NCBI GenBank assembly: GCA_025963955.1
Contig: JAOPZU010000015.1
Coordinates: forward strand, 1-12,515
DNA: 12,515 nucleotides
Reading direction: 5' to 3'
From: Solirubrobacterales bacterium
GTDB lineage: Bacteria; Actinomycetota; Thermoleophilia; Solirubrobacterales; Solirubrobacteraceae
Below the pieces are notes generated by a model. That model saw only the letters and a list, made by a program, of their open reading frames with translations. It was not told where the DNA came from and made no database searches. The translations under genes and the position numbers were made by a program. Position 1 is the first letter of the stretch. Each line of letters opens with the position of its first letter. This document shows, one piece after another, positions 5,968-12,515 of the stretch.

Positions 5968-7554
5968 ATGTCCCGCCGCCGCCGCATCCCCCTCCGCCCC
6001 ACGTTGAGCGCCGTCGCCGCCTGTGCGACCGGTGCCGTCTGCGTGACCCCGGCGCACGCCGCGAGCACGCTCGTGATCGAGGGCCGCGGCTTCGGGCACG
6101 GCGTCGGGATGAGCCAGTACGGCGCCTACGGCTACGCGCAGCACGGCGTGGGCTACCGGGACATCCTGGGCCACTACTACACGGGCACGACGCTCGGGAC
6201 GCTCCCGTCCGCCCCCGAGGTCGGCGTCCTGCTGGCGACGGGCCGCGGGTCGGTCACCGTCAGCCAGGCCGACCGCGTCGGCGCCGTCAAGCTCGACCCG
6301 GCGCGCGCGTACACGCTGTCCGGCGACGGGACGGGCGGCGTCGTCGTGCGCGACGACAAGCACCACAAGGTCGCCAAGGCGCCGGGCGCGGTCCGTGTCA
6401 GCGCCGGTGGCGGGGCCGGCGCGGTCAAGCTGCACGGCACCGCCGGCGACGGTCTGACCGACGCCGAGTATCGCGGTGCCCTGGCGATCCGTCCGGAGGC
6501 GGTCGGCGGCCTCAGCGTCGTGAACGCGGTCGGTCTGGAGGACTACGTCCGTGGCGTCGTCGGCGCCGAGAGCCCGTCGGGCTGGCCGGCCGAGGCGCTG
6601 CGCGCGCAGGCCGTCGCGGCGCGGACCTACGCCATCACGACGAACGCCGGGGGCGGCGCGGGCAGCTTCACCCAGTACCCCGACACCCGCTCGCAGGTCT
6701 ACCACGGCGTCGCGGCCGAGACCGCGGCGACCGACGCCGCGGTGCGGGCCACGACGCGGCAGGTCGTCACCTACAAGGGTGCGCCGATCGTCACCTACTT
6801 CTTCTCGACCTCCGGCGGGCGGACCGAGAACGTCGAGAACGGCTTCCCCGGGGCTGCCCCGGAGCCCTACCTCGTGTCGGTCAAGGATCCGTACGACGGC
6901 GTCTCGCCGCGGCACACCTGGCGGGTCGAGCTGACGCTCGCGCAGGCGCAGGCCAAGCTCGGCGGGCTCGTGCCCGGGACGCTGCGACGGATCGTCGTCC
7001 TCGAGCGCGGCGCCTCGCCGCGGGTCCTGCGCGCGCGGATCGTCGGCTCGCGCGGATCGACCGAGGTGGACGGCGCGACGCTACGCCGACGCTTCGGCCT
7101 CGACGACTCGTGGGCGCGCTTCAGCGTCCTCAGCACGACCGCCACCCGCCGGACCGTCCGCGGGACGACCGTCCGGAGCGTGGCGGTGCCCGCCGTCCCG
7201 TTCCTCGCCCCCGCGCAGCCGCTGCGGTTCTCGGGCTGGGCGACGTTCGGTGCCGTCGTGCGCCAGGGTGCGCAGCCGACGAGTGGCGACGAGGTCCTGA
7301 CCGCGCCCGCCGCCACCACGCGGCGCACGGTGCGACGCGCCCGGGTCCGGGTCCGCACGATCGCCGGCCGGATCACGGGCCGCCGCGGCCGCTCGAGCGT
7401 CCGGATCCAGCGCGGGAAGGGCGGCGGCCGCTGGAGCACCGTCGCCGCCGTCCGCACGAGCGCCCGCGGCTTCTACTCCGCGCGGGTGCAGCAGCCCGGC
7501 GTCTACCGCATCCGCACGCGGGGGCTCATCGGGCCCCACGTGCGGATGAAGTAG
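5968..7554 (+). CDS. Exported SpoIID/LytB-domain protein, motifs in permuted order
   Basis: 528 residues. Signal peptide about 1-31 (RRRR n-region, cleavage near AHA-A). SpoIID-family proteins bind peptidoglycan, and B. subtilis SpoIID is a lytic transglycosylase acting on denuded glycan. Seen here: GFGHGVGMSQYG (41-52) followed by GYRDILGHYYTGT (62-74); LEDYVRGVVGAE (190-201, E201 the likely catalytic acid); WPAEALRAQAVAARTYA (206-222); SQVYHG (242-247); and STSGGRTEN (280-288), ending at FGLDDSWARFSV (376-387). The GHGVGMSQ block normally closes the domain but here precedes it. Residues about 390-460 are a Thr/Arg/Val-rich linker. Residues about 461-528 form a small beta-rich C-terminal module (GRWSTVAAV, GVYRIR). 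The likely location is cell wall or exterior. The ATG at 5968 has no good ribosome binding site (only GACGAG nearby) but starts a proper signal peptide. Confidence 0.88.
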   Translation: MSRRRRIPLRPTLSAVAACATGAVCVTPAHAASTLVIEGRGFGHGVGMSQYGAYGYAQHGVGYRDILGHYYTGTTLGTLPSAPEVGVLLATGRGSVTVSQADRVGAVKLDPARAYTLSGDGTGGVVVRDDKHHKVAKAPGAVRVSAGGGAGAVKLHGTAGDGLTDAEYRGALAIRPEAVGGLSVVNAVGLEDYVRGVVGAESPSGWPAEALRAQAVAARTYAITTNAGGGAGSFTQYPDTRSQVYHGVAAETAATDAAVRATTRQVVTYKGAPIVTYFFSTSGGRTENVENGFPGAAPEPYLVSVKDPYDGVSPRHTWRVELTLAQAQAKLGGLVPGTLRRIVVLERGASPRVLRARIVGSRGSTEVDGATLRRRFGLDDSWARFSVLSTTATRRTVRGTTVRSVAVPAVPFLAPAQPLRFSGWATFGAVVRQGAQPTSGDEVLTAPAATTRRTVRRARVRVRTIAGRITGRRGRSSVRIQRGKGGGRWSTVAAVRTSARGFYSARVQQPGVYRIRTRGLIGPHVRMK

Positions 7555-7559
7555 TCGCG

Positions 7560-7576
7560 GCCCTCCGGGCGAGGGC
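7560..7576. terminator. Shared hairpin between converging genes
   Basis: GCCCTC (7560-7565) and GAGGGC (7571-7576) form a perfect 6-bp stem with a 5-nt loop. It starts 6 nt after the SpoIID stop and overlaps the last base of the converging hydratase stop codon. No T-run is present. It could terminate the plus-strand transcript and perhaps both. Confidence 0.45.
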
Positions 7577-8034
7577 TACTGACCCGCGTAGACGCGCACC
7601 AGCGACTCCGCCACGCAGACCGGCTTCGCGCCGCCCTCGACCTCGAAGGTCTGCGTCACGCGCAGCTGGACCCCGCCCGCGACGTCCGTCAGCTCCGAGA
7701 GCGTCGCGCGCATGCGCAACTTGGAGTCGACGGGCACCGGCGCCGGGAAGCGGACCTTCTCGTAGCCGTAGTTCAGGGCGAACGCGACGCCGGTCATCGT
7801 CCAGATGCCGTCGTTGAAGACGGGGCCGAGCGACAACGTGAAGAGCCCGTGCGCGATCGTGCCGCCGAACGGGGTGGCCTGCGCCTTCTCCGGGTCTACG
7901 TGGATGAACTGGTGGTCGCCGGTGGCGTCCGCGAACGCGTCGATCGCCGCCTGGTCGATGACCTTCCACTCCGAGACGCCGAGCTCCCTGCCCTCGTGCG
8001 TCCGCAGTTCGTCGATGCCGTTGATGGTGAGCAT
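7576..8034 (-). CDS. MaoC-like (R)-specific enoyl-CoA hydratase family protein
   Basis: 152 residues, a single hot-dog domain of normal length for one-domain MaoC/PhaJ-type proteins. The hydratase signature FADATGDHQFIHVD (34-47) carries the expected D40 and H45 dyad, followed by FGGTIAHGLFTLSL (56-69). The family adds water to trans-2-enoyl-CoA to give (R)-3-hydroxyacyl-CoA; the precise acyl substrate cannot be read from the sequence. It resembles proteins annotated as MaoC dehydratases in actinobacteria. The ATG at 8034 has AGGA (8042-8045) 7 nt upstream. It follows the kinase-like gene by 36 bp on the same strand, but a good hairpin lies between them, so the two may be only partly co-transcribed. 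No polyketide or PHA synthesis genes are nearby. Confidence 0.88.
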   Translation of the reverse strand: MLTINGIDELRTHEGRELGVSEWKVIDQAAIDAFADATGDHQFIHVDPEKAQATPFGGTIAHGLFTLSLGPVFNDGIWTMTGVAFALNYGYEKVRFPAPVPVDSKLRMRATLSELTDVAGGVQLRVTQTFEVEGGAKPVCVAESLVRVYAGQ

Positions 8035-8048
8035 GCGGCGATCCTACG

Positions 8049-8063
8049 CGGGGCGTTGCCCCG
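8049..8063 (-). terminator. Hairpin between the kinase-like and MaoC genes
   Basis: CGGGGC (8049-8054) and GCCCCG (8058-8063) form a perfect 6-bp GC stem with a 3-nt loop, 7 nt after the stop of the kinase-like gene and just upstream of the MaoC ribosome binding site. It may terminate, attenuate, or stabilise the upstream message. No T-run. Confidence 0.45.
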
Positions 8064-8070
8064 GGTCCGG

Positions 8071-9474
8071 TCAGACCGCGACGCTCGTGGTGGGGCGCGC
8101 CTGCCCGAGCCACTCGGCCTCCGCGCGGCCGAGTTCCGTGGTCGCGCCGTCGTCCACGCCGAAGAGCCCCTCCCGCATCAGCGCGTTCCAGTCGGCCCCG
8201 GCGCGCAGCTCCCCGAGGACGGCGAACAGCAGGCCCTCCATGCGGCGGATGAGCAGCGCCTCCGGCGGGACGGTCTGCCGGCGCATCGCCTCGAAGTACG
8301 GGGACCGCGGCGATCCGGCGGACTCCATGACCTGCCGGACGAGGTCGGGCGTGATCCGCACGAAGCCCGGCGTCAGGTACCAGGCTCCGGCGTCGCTGAG
8401 CTGCCGGTAGACGAGGTCCACGTCGAACGCCGCCGGGTCGGGCAGGTAGCCGAGGACGCCGAGCTGCCGGTGCACGCCCTCCGCGTCCTCCGCCAGCAGC
8501 GCGCGACCGATGACGCGCTCCCCCTCCAGGTACGCCGGCGGGACCTTGCGCATGAGCCCGAAGTCGAGGAAGCAGATGCGGCCGTCCGGGGTGAAGATGA
8601 CGTTGCCGGGGTGCGGGTCGCCACAGGCGAGGTGCTCGCGCTCCAGCAGGCCGAAGTAGAAGCGGAAGAGGATCTCGCCGTAGCGGTCGCGCTCGGCGTC
8701 CGGGAGGCCCGCGATCTCCGCGAAGCCGACGCCGTCGACGAACTCGGAGACGAGCACGCGCCGGGTCGACAGCGCGGTGTCGACCGCCGGCACCTTCACG
8801 AACGGGTGCCCGCGGAAGGCCCGCGCGACCTGGCGCTGGTGCTGCGCCTCGATCTCGTAGTCGAGCTCCTCGCCGATGCGGTCCTTCAGTTCGCCGGCGA
8901 TCGCCTTCACGTCCAGGCCGGGCGCGAGGCGCTTGATGAGCGGGAACAGGAGGTTCGCGTTCCGCAGGTCCGTCTCCACGGCCTCGGCCACGCCGGGGTA
9001 CTGGACCTTGACCGCGACCTCGCGGCCGTCGTGCGTGGTCGCACGGTAGACCTGCCCGATGGACGCCGCGGCGATCGGGGTCTCGTCGAACGCCTTGAAG
9101 ATCTGCGACATCGGACCGCCGAGGTCCGACTCGAGCACCTTGCGCATCTTCGAGAACTCGACCTTCGGCGCGTCGTCGCGCAGCTGCGCAAGTTTCGCCT
9201 TGAAGTTGTCCCGCTCGCCCTCGGGCACGAGCTCGAAGTCGATCGTGGAGAGGACCTGGCCGATCTTCATGGCCGCGCCCTTCATCTGCCCGAGCTGCTC
9301 GACGATCTCGTTCGCGGTCTCCATCGCCCGCTCGCCGAGCTTCTCGTCGGCCCGCTCGTCCGTGCGGAAGCGGTTGGCGGTCTGCGTGCCCACCCAGCGC
9401 GCGCCCTGCCCGGCGACGAGACCGCCGAACTTGGCGGTGCGGCCGATGCGGGAGGTGGGGATCTTGGGACTCAT
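8071..9474 (-). CDS. ABC1/UbiB (AarF) family atypical kinase or ATPase
   Basis: 467 residues with the family motifs in order: KIGQ of the KxGQ element (70-73), the Ala-rich nucleotide loop AAASIGQ (135-141), AVKVQ with K156 (154-158), EELDYE (202-207), catalytic GDPHPGN (285-291) and DFG (304-306). The KxGQ and AAAS elements mark ABC1 proteins rather than ordinary protein kinases; members support quinone synthesis or other lipid metabolism through ATPase activity. Unlike E. coli UbiB there is no C-terminal pair of membrane helices: the protein ends in a soluble-looking Glu/Ala-rich tail. The N-terminus is basic. The ATG at 9474 has a weak purine-rich GAGAAG upstream. It is divergent, across 51 bp, from the exonuclease gene and upstream of the MaoC gene. 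Actinobacteria mostly use menaquinone, so a ubiquinone role should not be assumed. Confidence 0.9.
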   Translation of the reverse strand: MSPKIPTSRIGRTAKFGGLVAGQGARWVGTQTANRFRTDERADEKLGERAMETANEIVEQLGQMKGAAMKIGQVLSTIDFELVPEGERDNFKAKLAQLRDDAPKVEFSKMRKVLESDLGGPMSQIFKAFDETPIAAASIGQVYRATTHDGREVAVKVQYPGVAEAVETDLRNANLLFPLIKRLAPGLDVKAIAGELKDRIGEELDYEIEAQHQRQVARAFRGHPFVKVPAVDTALSTRRVLVSEFVDGVGFAEIAGLPDAERDRYGEILFRFYFGLLEREHLACGDPHPGNVIFTPDGRICFLDFGLMRKVPPAYLEGERVIGRALLAEDAEGVHRQLGVLGYLPDPAAFDVDLVYRQLSDAGAWYLTPGFVRITPDLVRQVMESAGSPRSPYFEAMRRQTVPPEALLIRRMEGLLFAVLGELRAGADWNALMREGLFGVDDGATTELGRAEAEWLGQARPTTSVAV

Positions 9475-9525
9475 GGCTTCTCGGGGTACGGGCGACGGTG
9501 GTTCCAGGATGGCAAAGTGGTGCGA
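9475..9525. promoter_or_regulatory. Compact divergent gap with the exonuclease ribosome binding site
   Basis: Only 51 bp separate the two divergent starts, so their promoters must overlap. AGGA at 9506-9509 lies 7 nt before an in-frame GTG at 9517 but 16 nt before the ATG at 9526. The exonuclease may therefore begin at GTG 9517, three codons earlier than annotated. No clear -10/-35 boxes are visible. Confidence 0.45.
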
Positions 9526-10422
9526 ATGTCCCCGAAGGCCGCCCCCGCCCCGCTGCTCGTCGTCGACACCCCGTCGTTGCTGTACCGGGCCTTCTTCGCG
9601 CTGCCCTCCTCGATCAAGGGCCTTGACGGCCGCCCGGTGAACGGCCTGCTGGGGACCGCGAACCTCATCCTCCAGGTCATGGAGGCCCACGCCCCGCGCG
9701 CGGTCGTCCTCTGCAACGGCGCCGAAGCGGCGCACTACCGCAAGGACGCCTACCCGGCCTACCACGCCGCCCGGGACGAGATGCCGGAGAAGATGGTCTG
9801 GCAGTGGGAGGCGGCGCCGGCCTTCTTCGGGCGCTTCGGCTGGCTGCACCGGGCCGTGGACGACCTGGAGGCGGACGACCTGCTCGGTGCCTACGCGGCG
9901 GTGGAGGCGGCGGCGGGCGGCCGGACGCTGCTGTTCACCGGCGACCGCGACATGTACCAGTGCGTGTCGCAGGACACCCAGGTCCTGTTCCCGGGCGGGG
10001 GCAAGGCGGGCCCGGCCCTCGTCGACGTCGCGGGCGTGCGCGAGCGCTACGGCATCGAGCCCGCGCAGGTGCCCGACTTCATCGCGCTGCGCGGCGACCC
10101 CTCGGACGGGCTGCCCGGCGCGAAGGGCGTCGGCGCCAAGGGCGCGGCCGCCCTGCTGAACGAGCACGGGGACCTGGAGACGCTCCTCGACCTCGCCGCA
10201 CGCGACGCCGCGCAGGACTCCACCAGCCTCAAGCCCCGAGTCCGCACGGCGCTGCGCGAACAGGCCGACGAGCTGCGCAGCTTCCGCCACATCGCCACGC
10301 TGCAGCCCGTGGAGGTCGCACGACCGGCCGACACGCCGACCCGCTGGACCGACGCCGCGGAGGCCGCCCGGGAGCTCGGGATGGAGCGCCTGGCGGTGCG
10401 GCTGGCCGCCTGGCCAGCCTGA
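9526..10422 (+). CDS. Stand-alone 5'-3' exonuclease (DNA polymerase I N-terminal domain type)
   Basis: 298 residues corresponding to the FEN/PIN-like N-terminal nuclease of PolA with no polymerase domain. The family removes 5' flaps and RNA primers with two metal ions. Metal-site residues seen: D14 (VVDTPSLLYR), E115/D117/D118 (DLEADD), D140/D142 (TGDRDM) and D191/D194 (GDPSDGLPG). A helix-hairpin-helix follows (GAKGVGAKGAAALL, 198-211). The helical-arch region has YRKDAYPAYHAAR (71-83). The segment AVVLCNGA (59-66) replaces the usual AVVFDA block, so the Asp equivalent to E. coli PolI D63 is absent; I recall similar actinobacterial stand-alone enzymes with this change. It acts in the cytoplasm in DNA replication or repair, presumably alongside a separate PolA. 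The start may be GTG 9517. It is 78 bp upstream of the second GH2 gene on the same strand, with no functional link evident. Confidence 0.9.
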   Translation: MSPKAAPAPLLVVDTPSLLYRAFFALPSSIKGLDGRPVNGLLGTANLILQVMEAHAPRAVVLCNGAEAAHYRKDAYPAYHAARDEMPEKMVWQWEAAPAFFGRFGWLHRAVDDLEADDLLGAYAAVEAAAGGRTLLFTGDRDMYQCVSQDTQVLFPGGGKAGPALVDVAGVRERYGIEPAQVPDFIALRGDPSDGLPGAKGVGAKGAAALLNEHGDLETLLDLAARDAAQDSTSLKPRVRTALREQADELRSFRHIATLQPVEVARPADTPTRWTDAAEAARELGMERLAVRLAAWPA

Positions 10423-10483
10423 GGACGTCCGCCGGACCCCGCTCACGCACGTCCGTCGGTTCACGCCCGGGCGTCGCCGGAGC

Positions 10484-10497
10484 GACGCAAGTGCGTC
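10484..10497. repeat. Short palindrome upstream of the second GH2 gene
   Basis: GACGCA (10484-10489) and TGCGTC (10492-10497) are perfect arms with a 2-bp centre, ending 3 bp before the ATG at 10501. As RNA it would fold as a 5-bp stem with a 4-nt loop. It could be an operator, a leader hairpin, or the end of the exonuclease transcript. Another 8-bp palindrome, GGACGTCC, sits at 10423-10430 directly after the exonuclease stop. Confidence 0.3.
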
Positions 10498-10500
10498 ATC

Positions 10501-12515
10501 ATGGAGCTGCCCGTGCCCCGCCGCCCCTTCGCGACGACACTGGCGGCCGTCCTGGCCGTCCTCTGCCTCAGCCCCGCCGCGGCTCGCGCCGCAGACGACG
10601 GGGTGCCGTCGCCCGTTCCCCTGACCACGAACTGGGAGCGCCTGGCGGACGCGGCAAACGTCGGTGTGGGCGAGGGCTTCTGGAAGCCCGGCGCCAAGGG
10701 CGACTGGAAGCCGGCCGTCGTCCCGAGCGTCTTCTCCGCCGACCCCACCGCGGCGAGCTTCGGCGGCACCACGGGCTGGTACCGCACGACGTTCATCGCC
10801 CCGCCGGCGGACGGGGCCTTCACCTACGACGTGCACTTCGAGCAGGTCCGCCGGACCGCTCAGGTGTGGCTCAACGGCGTGAAGCTCGGGCGCCACGACG
10901 ACCCGTACGTGCCGTTCGACCTGCCCGCCGGGAACGCGCTGAAGCCCGGGCAGCGGAACGTCCTCGTGGTGCGGGCGGACAACCGCAAGGACGGCGCGAT
11001 CCGCGAGGGCTGGTGGAACTGGGGCGGCATCACGCGCCCGGTGACGCTCGTGCCGCGCGGGGCGCTCGTGCTGAAGGACGCAGGCGTCATGAGCGACGTG
11101 GACTGCCCGGCCGGCGGGGCCACGGACGGGAACCCGTGCAGCGCGAAGGCGCTCTTCGACGGGACGCTCGTCAACCGCTCGGATTCGCCCGTCGAGCGGC
11201 CGCAGGTCTCCGTCCGCCTGACGGACGGCCGCACGTCGGTCGTCCGCGCGGACGGCGCCCGCGCTCTGGCTCCCGGGGAGCAGACCCGCGTGCAGTTCGC
11301 GATCCCGGTGCCCGAGGCCCACCTCTGGTCGCCCGCGGACCCGCACCTCTACGACGTGGCGGTGACCACCACGGCGGGCGACGTCACCCAGCAGGTCGAC
11401 CGCTGGCGCACCGGGCTGCGGCAGGTCGCCGTGCGGGACGGCATGCTGACGCTGAACGGCCGGACGCTGTCGCTGCGCGGCGCCTCGATCCAGGAGGACC
11501 TCCCCGGCCGCGGACCCGCCCTGCGCGAACAGGACATCGCCACGATCGTCCAGGAGCTGAAGGACCTCCACGCGAACGTCACCCGCGCCCACTACCTGCT
11601 GAACCCGAGACTCCTAGACGCGCTCGACGCGGCCGGGATCATGGTCTGGAGCCAGTCCCCGATCTACCACCGGGACCTTCAGCTGCGCACGCAGGCCGGA
11701 CGCGACGCGGCGCTCTCGACCGTCCGGAACACGATCCTCCAGGCTCGCAACCACCCGTCGGTCATCGCGCACTCGGTCGCGAACGAGCTGAGCCCGGTGC
11801 CGGACACGGTCCTCGGGACGCGTCGGTTCCTCGGTGCGGCCCACGCGCTCGCGCGCACCCTGGACCCGACCGTGCCCGCCGCCGTCGACCTGCTCAGCTA
11901 CCCCGGCTACGCCCGCCAGCGCGCCTACGCGCAGTACGAGCTGCTGGGCATCAACTCCTACTTCGGCTGGTACAAGGGCAAGGCGGAGCACTCCGTCGCG
12001 CGCCTGCAGGACCTCGGGCCGTTCCTGGACCGGATGCGGAAGATGTACCCGTCGCAGGCGCTCGAGGTCACCGAGTTCGGCGCCGAGTCGACGTTCTCCG
12101 GGCCCGCGACCGAGAAGGAGACCTACGCCTTCCAGACCCGGTACCTGCGGGACGTCCTGAAGATCATCGAGGAGCGGCCGTTCATCGGCGGCGCGATCTA
12201 CTGGACCGCCCGCGAGTTCGCGGTCAAGCCGAACTGGGTGGGCGGCGTCGAGCGCGCGGTCAAGCGCAACTCGATCCACCACAAGGGCCTGATCACCTAC
12301 GCCGGGAGGAAGAAGCCGGCGTGGCTGGTCGCCGCGCGCGACTTCCAGGACACGTCGCTCTACCGCTCGGTCAGCCCGGCAGCCGCCGCGAACGTCCGTG
12401 GGGCAGGGGGCGCCGGGGGCGGTTCGCTGCTGGCGATCGCGATCGCAGCCGGCGTCCTCGGGCTGCTGGTCGTCGACGGCTGGGCGCTGGCCGGCATCTG
12501 GCGGCGCGGCCCGCG
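10501..12515 (+). CDS. Membrane-anchored glycoside hydrolase family 2 protein, C-terminus cut by window edge
   Basis: Open from 10501 to the window end (671 codons). Signal peptide about 1-30 (RR, Leu/Ala/Val core, cleavage after ARA). The GH2 sugar-binding domain (about 85-190, ending WWNWGGITRPV), immunoglobulin-like domain (about 192-310) and TIM barrel (about 315-615) follow. Catalytic residues are retained: E429 in SVANE and E525 in VTEFGAE. YFGWY (487-491) is shared with beta-glucuronidases. However, the Trp-Asn usually seen before the acid/base (WNxxNE) is His-Ser here, and the uronate-binding N-x-K is H593-H594-K595, so glucuronidase activity is doubtful. After a Gly/Ala linker (634-641) comes a membrane segment (about 643-666) with a WRR stop-transfer start, implying an outside-facing anchored enzyme. 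A GGAG (10503-10506) 6 nt before an in-frame GTG at 10513 suggests translation may begin there instead. It has rare AGA and CTA codons at 11608-11616. It is a paralogue of the GH2 at 2368-4272. Confidence 0.85.
   Translation, partial: MELPVPRRPFATTLAAVLAVLCLSPAAARAADDGVPSPVPLTTNWERLADAANVGVGEGFWKPGAKGDWKPAVVPSVFSADPTAASFGGTTGWYRTTFIAPPADGAFTYDVHFEQVRRTAQVWLNGVKLGRHDDPYVPFDLPAGNALKPGQRNVLVVRADNRKDGAIREGWWNWGGITRPVTLVPRGALVLKDAGVMSDVDCPAGGATDGNPCSAKALFDGTLVNRSDSPVERPQVSVRLTDGRTSVVRADGARALAPGEQTRVQFAIPVPEAHLWSPADPHLYDVAVTTTAGDVTQQVDRWRTGLRQVAVRDGMLTLNGRTLSLRGASIQEDLPGRGPALREQDIATIVQELKDLHANVTRAHYLLNPRLLDALDAAGIMVWSQSPIYHRDLQLRTQAGRDAALSTVRNTILQARNHPSVIAHSVANELSPVPDTVLGTRRFLGAAHALARTLDPTVPAAVDLLSYPGYARQRAYAQYELLGINSYFGWYKGKAEHSVARLQDLGPFLDRMRKMYPSQALEVTEFGAESTFSGPATEKETYAFQTRYLRDVLKIIEERPFIGGAIYWTAREFAVKPNWVGGVERAVKRNSIHHKGLITYAGRKKPAWLVAARDFQDTSLYRSVSPAAAANVRGAGGAGGGSLLAIAIAAGVLGLLVVDGWALAGIWRRGP

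Noticed and set aside
5827..6915. Minus-strand N-terminal extension of the dehydrogenase frame.
   Set aside because: It is antisense to the SpoIID gene and unlike any ALDH. The ATG at 5826 has a ribosome binding site and gives a full-length enzyme.
7336..7360. Short tandem CCGGGT repeat in the SpoIID tail.
   Set aside because: Two copies only, explained by the in-frame RVRVR codons.
7849..9525. Plus-strand frame preceding the exonuclease.
   Set aside because: It is antisense to the MaoC and kinase-like genes. The nuclease domain begins with the normal PolA-type N-terminus at 9526.
9475..11592. Minus-strand extension of the kinase-like frame.
   Set aside because: It runs antisense through the exonuclease and second GH2 genes with low-complexity translation. 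The family starts near MSPKIPTS at 9474.
11614..12282. Minus-strand 222-residue frame.
   Set aside because: It is opposite the conserved catalytic barrel of the second GH2 gene and its Arg/Val/Asp-rich text matches no family.
1..12515. Search for a defence system, CRISPR array, mobile element or riboswitch.
   Set aside because: No repeat arrays, transposase or integrase motifs, or RNA gene signatures were seen. The genes present are mostly ordinary chromosomal types.

Overview
This 12.5 kb window is high-GC bacterial chromosome in which every reading frame is dominated by G/C-ending codons. The gene set suggests a high-GC actinobacterium, probably of the Thermoleophilia/Solirubrobacterales type. 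The supporting signs are a fumarase close to the mycobacterial type, a stand-alone 5'-3' exonuclease of PolA type, a SpoIID protein with its GHGVGMSQ block at the N-terminus, and exported family-2 glycosidases. The lineage call is inference from protein character only. I see no tRNA, rRNA, CRISPR array, insertion sequence or phage gene.

Layout: (1) 1-828, minus: exported trypsin-like protease, cut at its C-terminus by the window edge. (2) 939-2258, plus: class II fumarase (fumC), divergent from the protease. (3) 2288-2355: two strong back-to-back hairpins that look like terminators for fumC and the converging gene. (4) 2368-5826, minus: succinate-semialdehyde/aldehyde dehydrogenase (gabD-like), followed 60 bp later by an exported beta-glucuronidase-like GH2 enzyme. 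(5) 5968-7554, plus: exported SpoIID/LytB-domain protein. (6) 7576-9474, minus: ABC1/UbiB-family kinase followed by a MaoC-type hydratase. (7) 9526-10422, plus: stand-alone 5'-3' exonuclease. (8) 10501-12515, plus: a second GH2 protein, paralogous to the first, with a signal peptide and a C-terminal membrane segment; it runs off the window.

Four of the nine genes encode exported proteins (protease, two GH2 enzymes, SpoIID), so cell-surface or extracellular glycan and protein turnover is a recurring theme. The rest are central metabolism (fumarase, dehydrogenase, hydratase), a kinase-like protein and a nucleic-acid enzyme. Apart from the two minus-strand pairs, and possibly the exonuclease-GH2 pair on the plus strand, genes are individually oriented. 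I do not see one integrated novel system. The most unusual items are the circularly permuted order of the SpoIID motifs, the divergent membrane-anchored GH2 paralogue, and the exonuclease lacking one expected metal-site aspartate. No gene-free stretch exceeds 141 bp.
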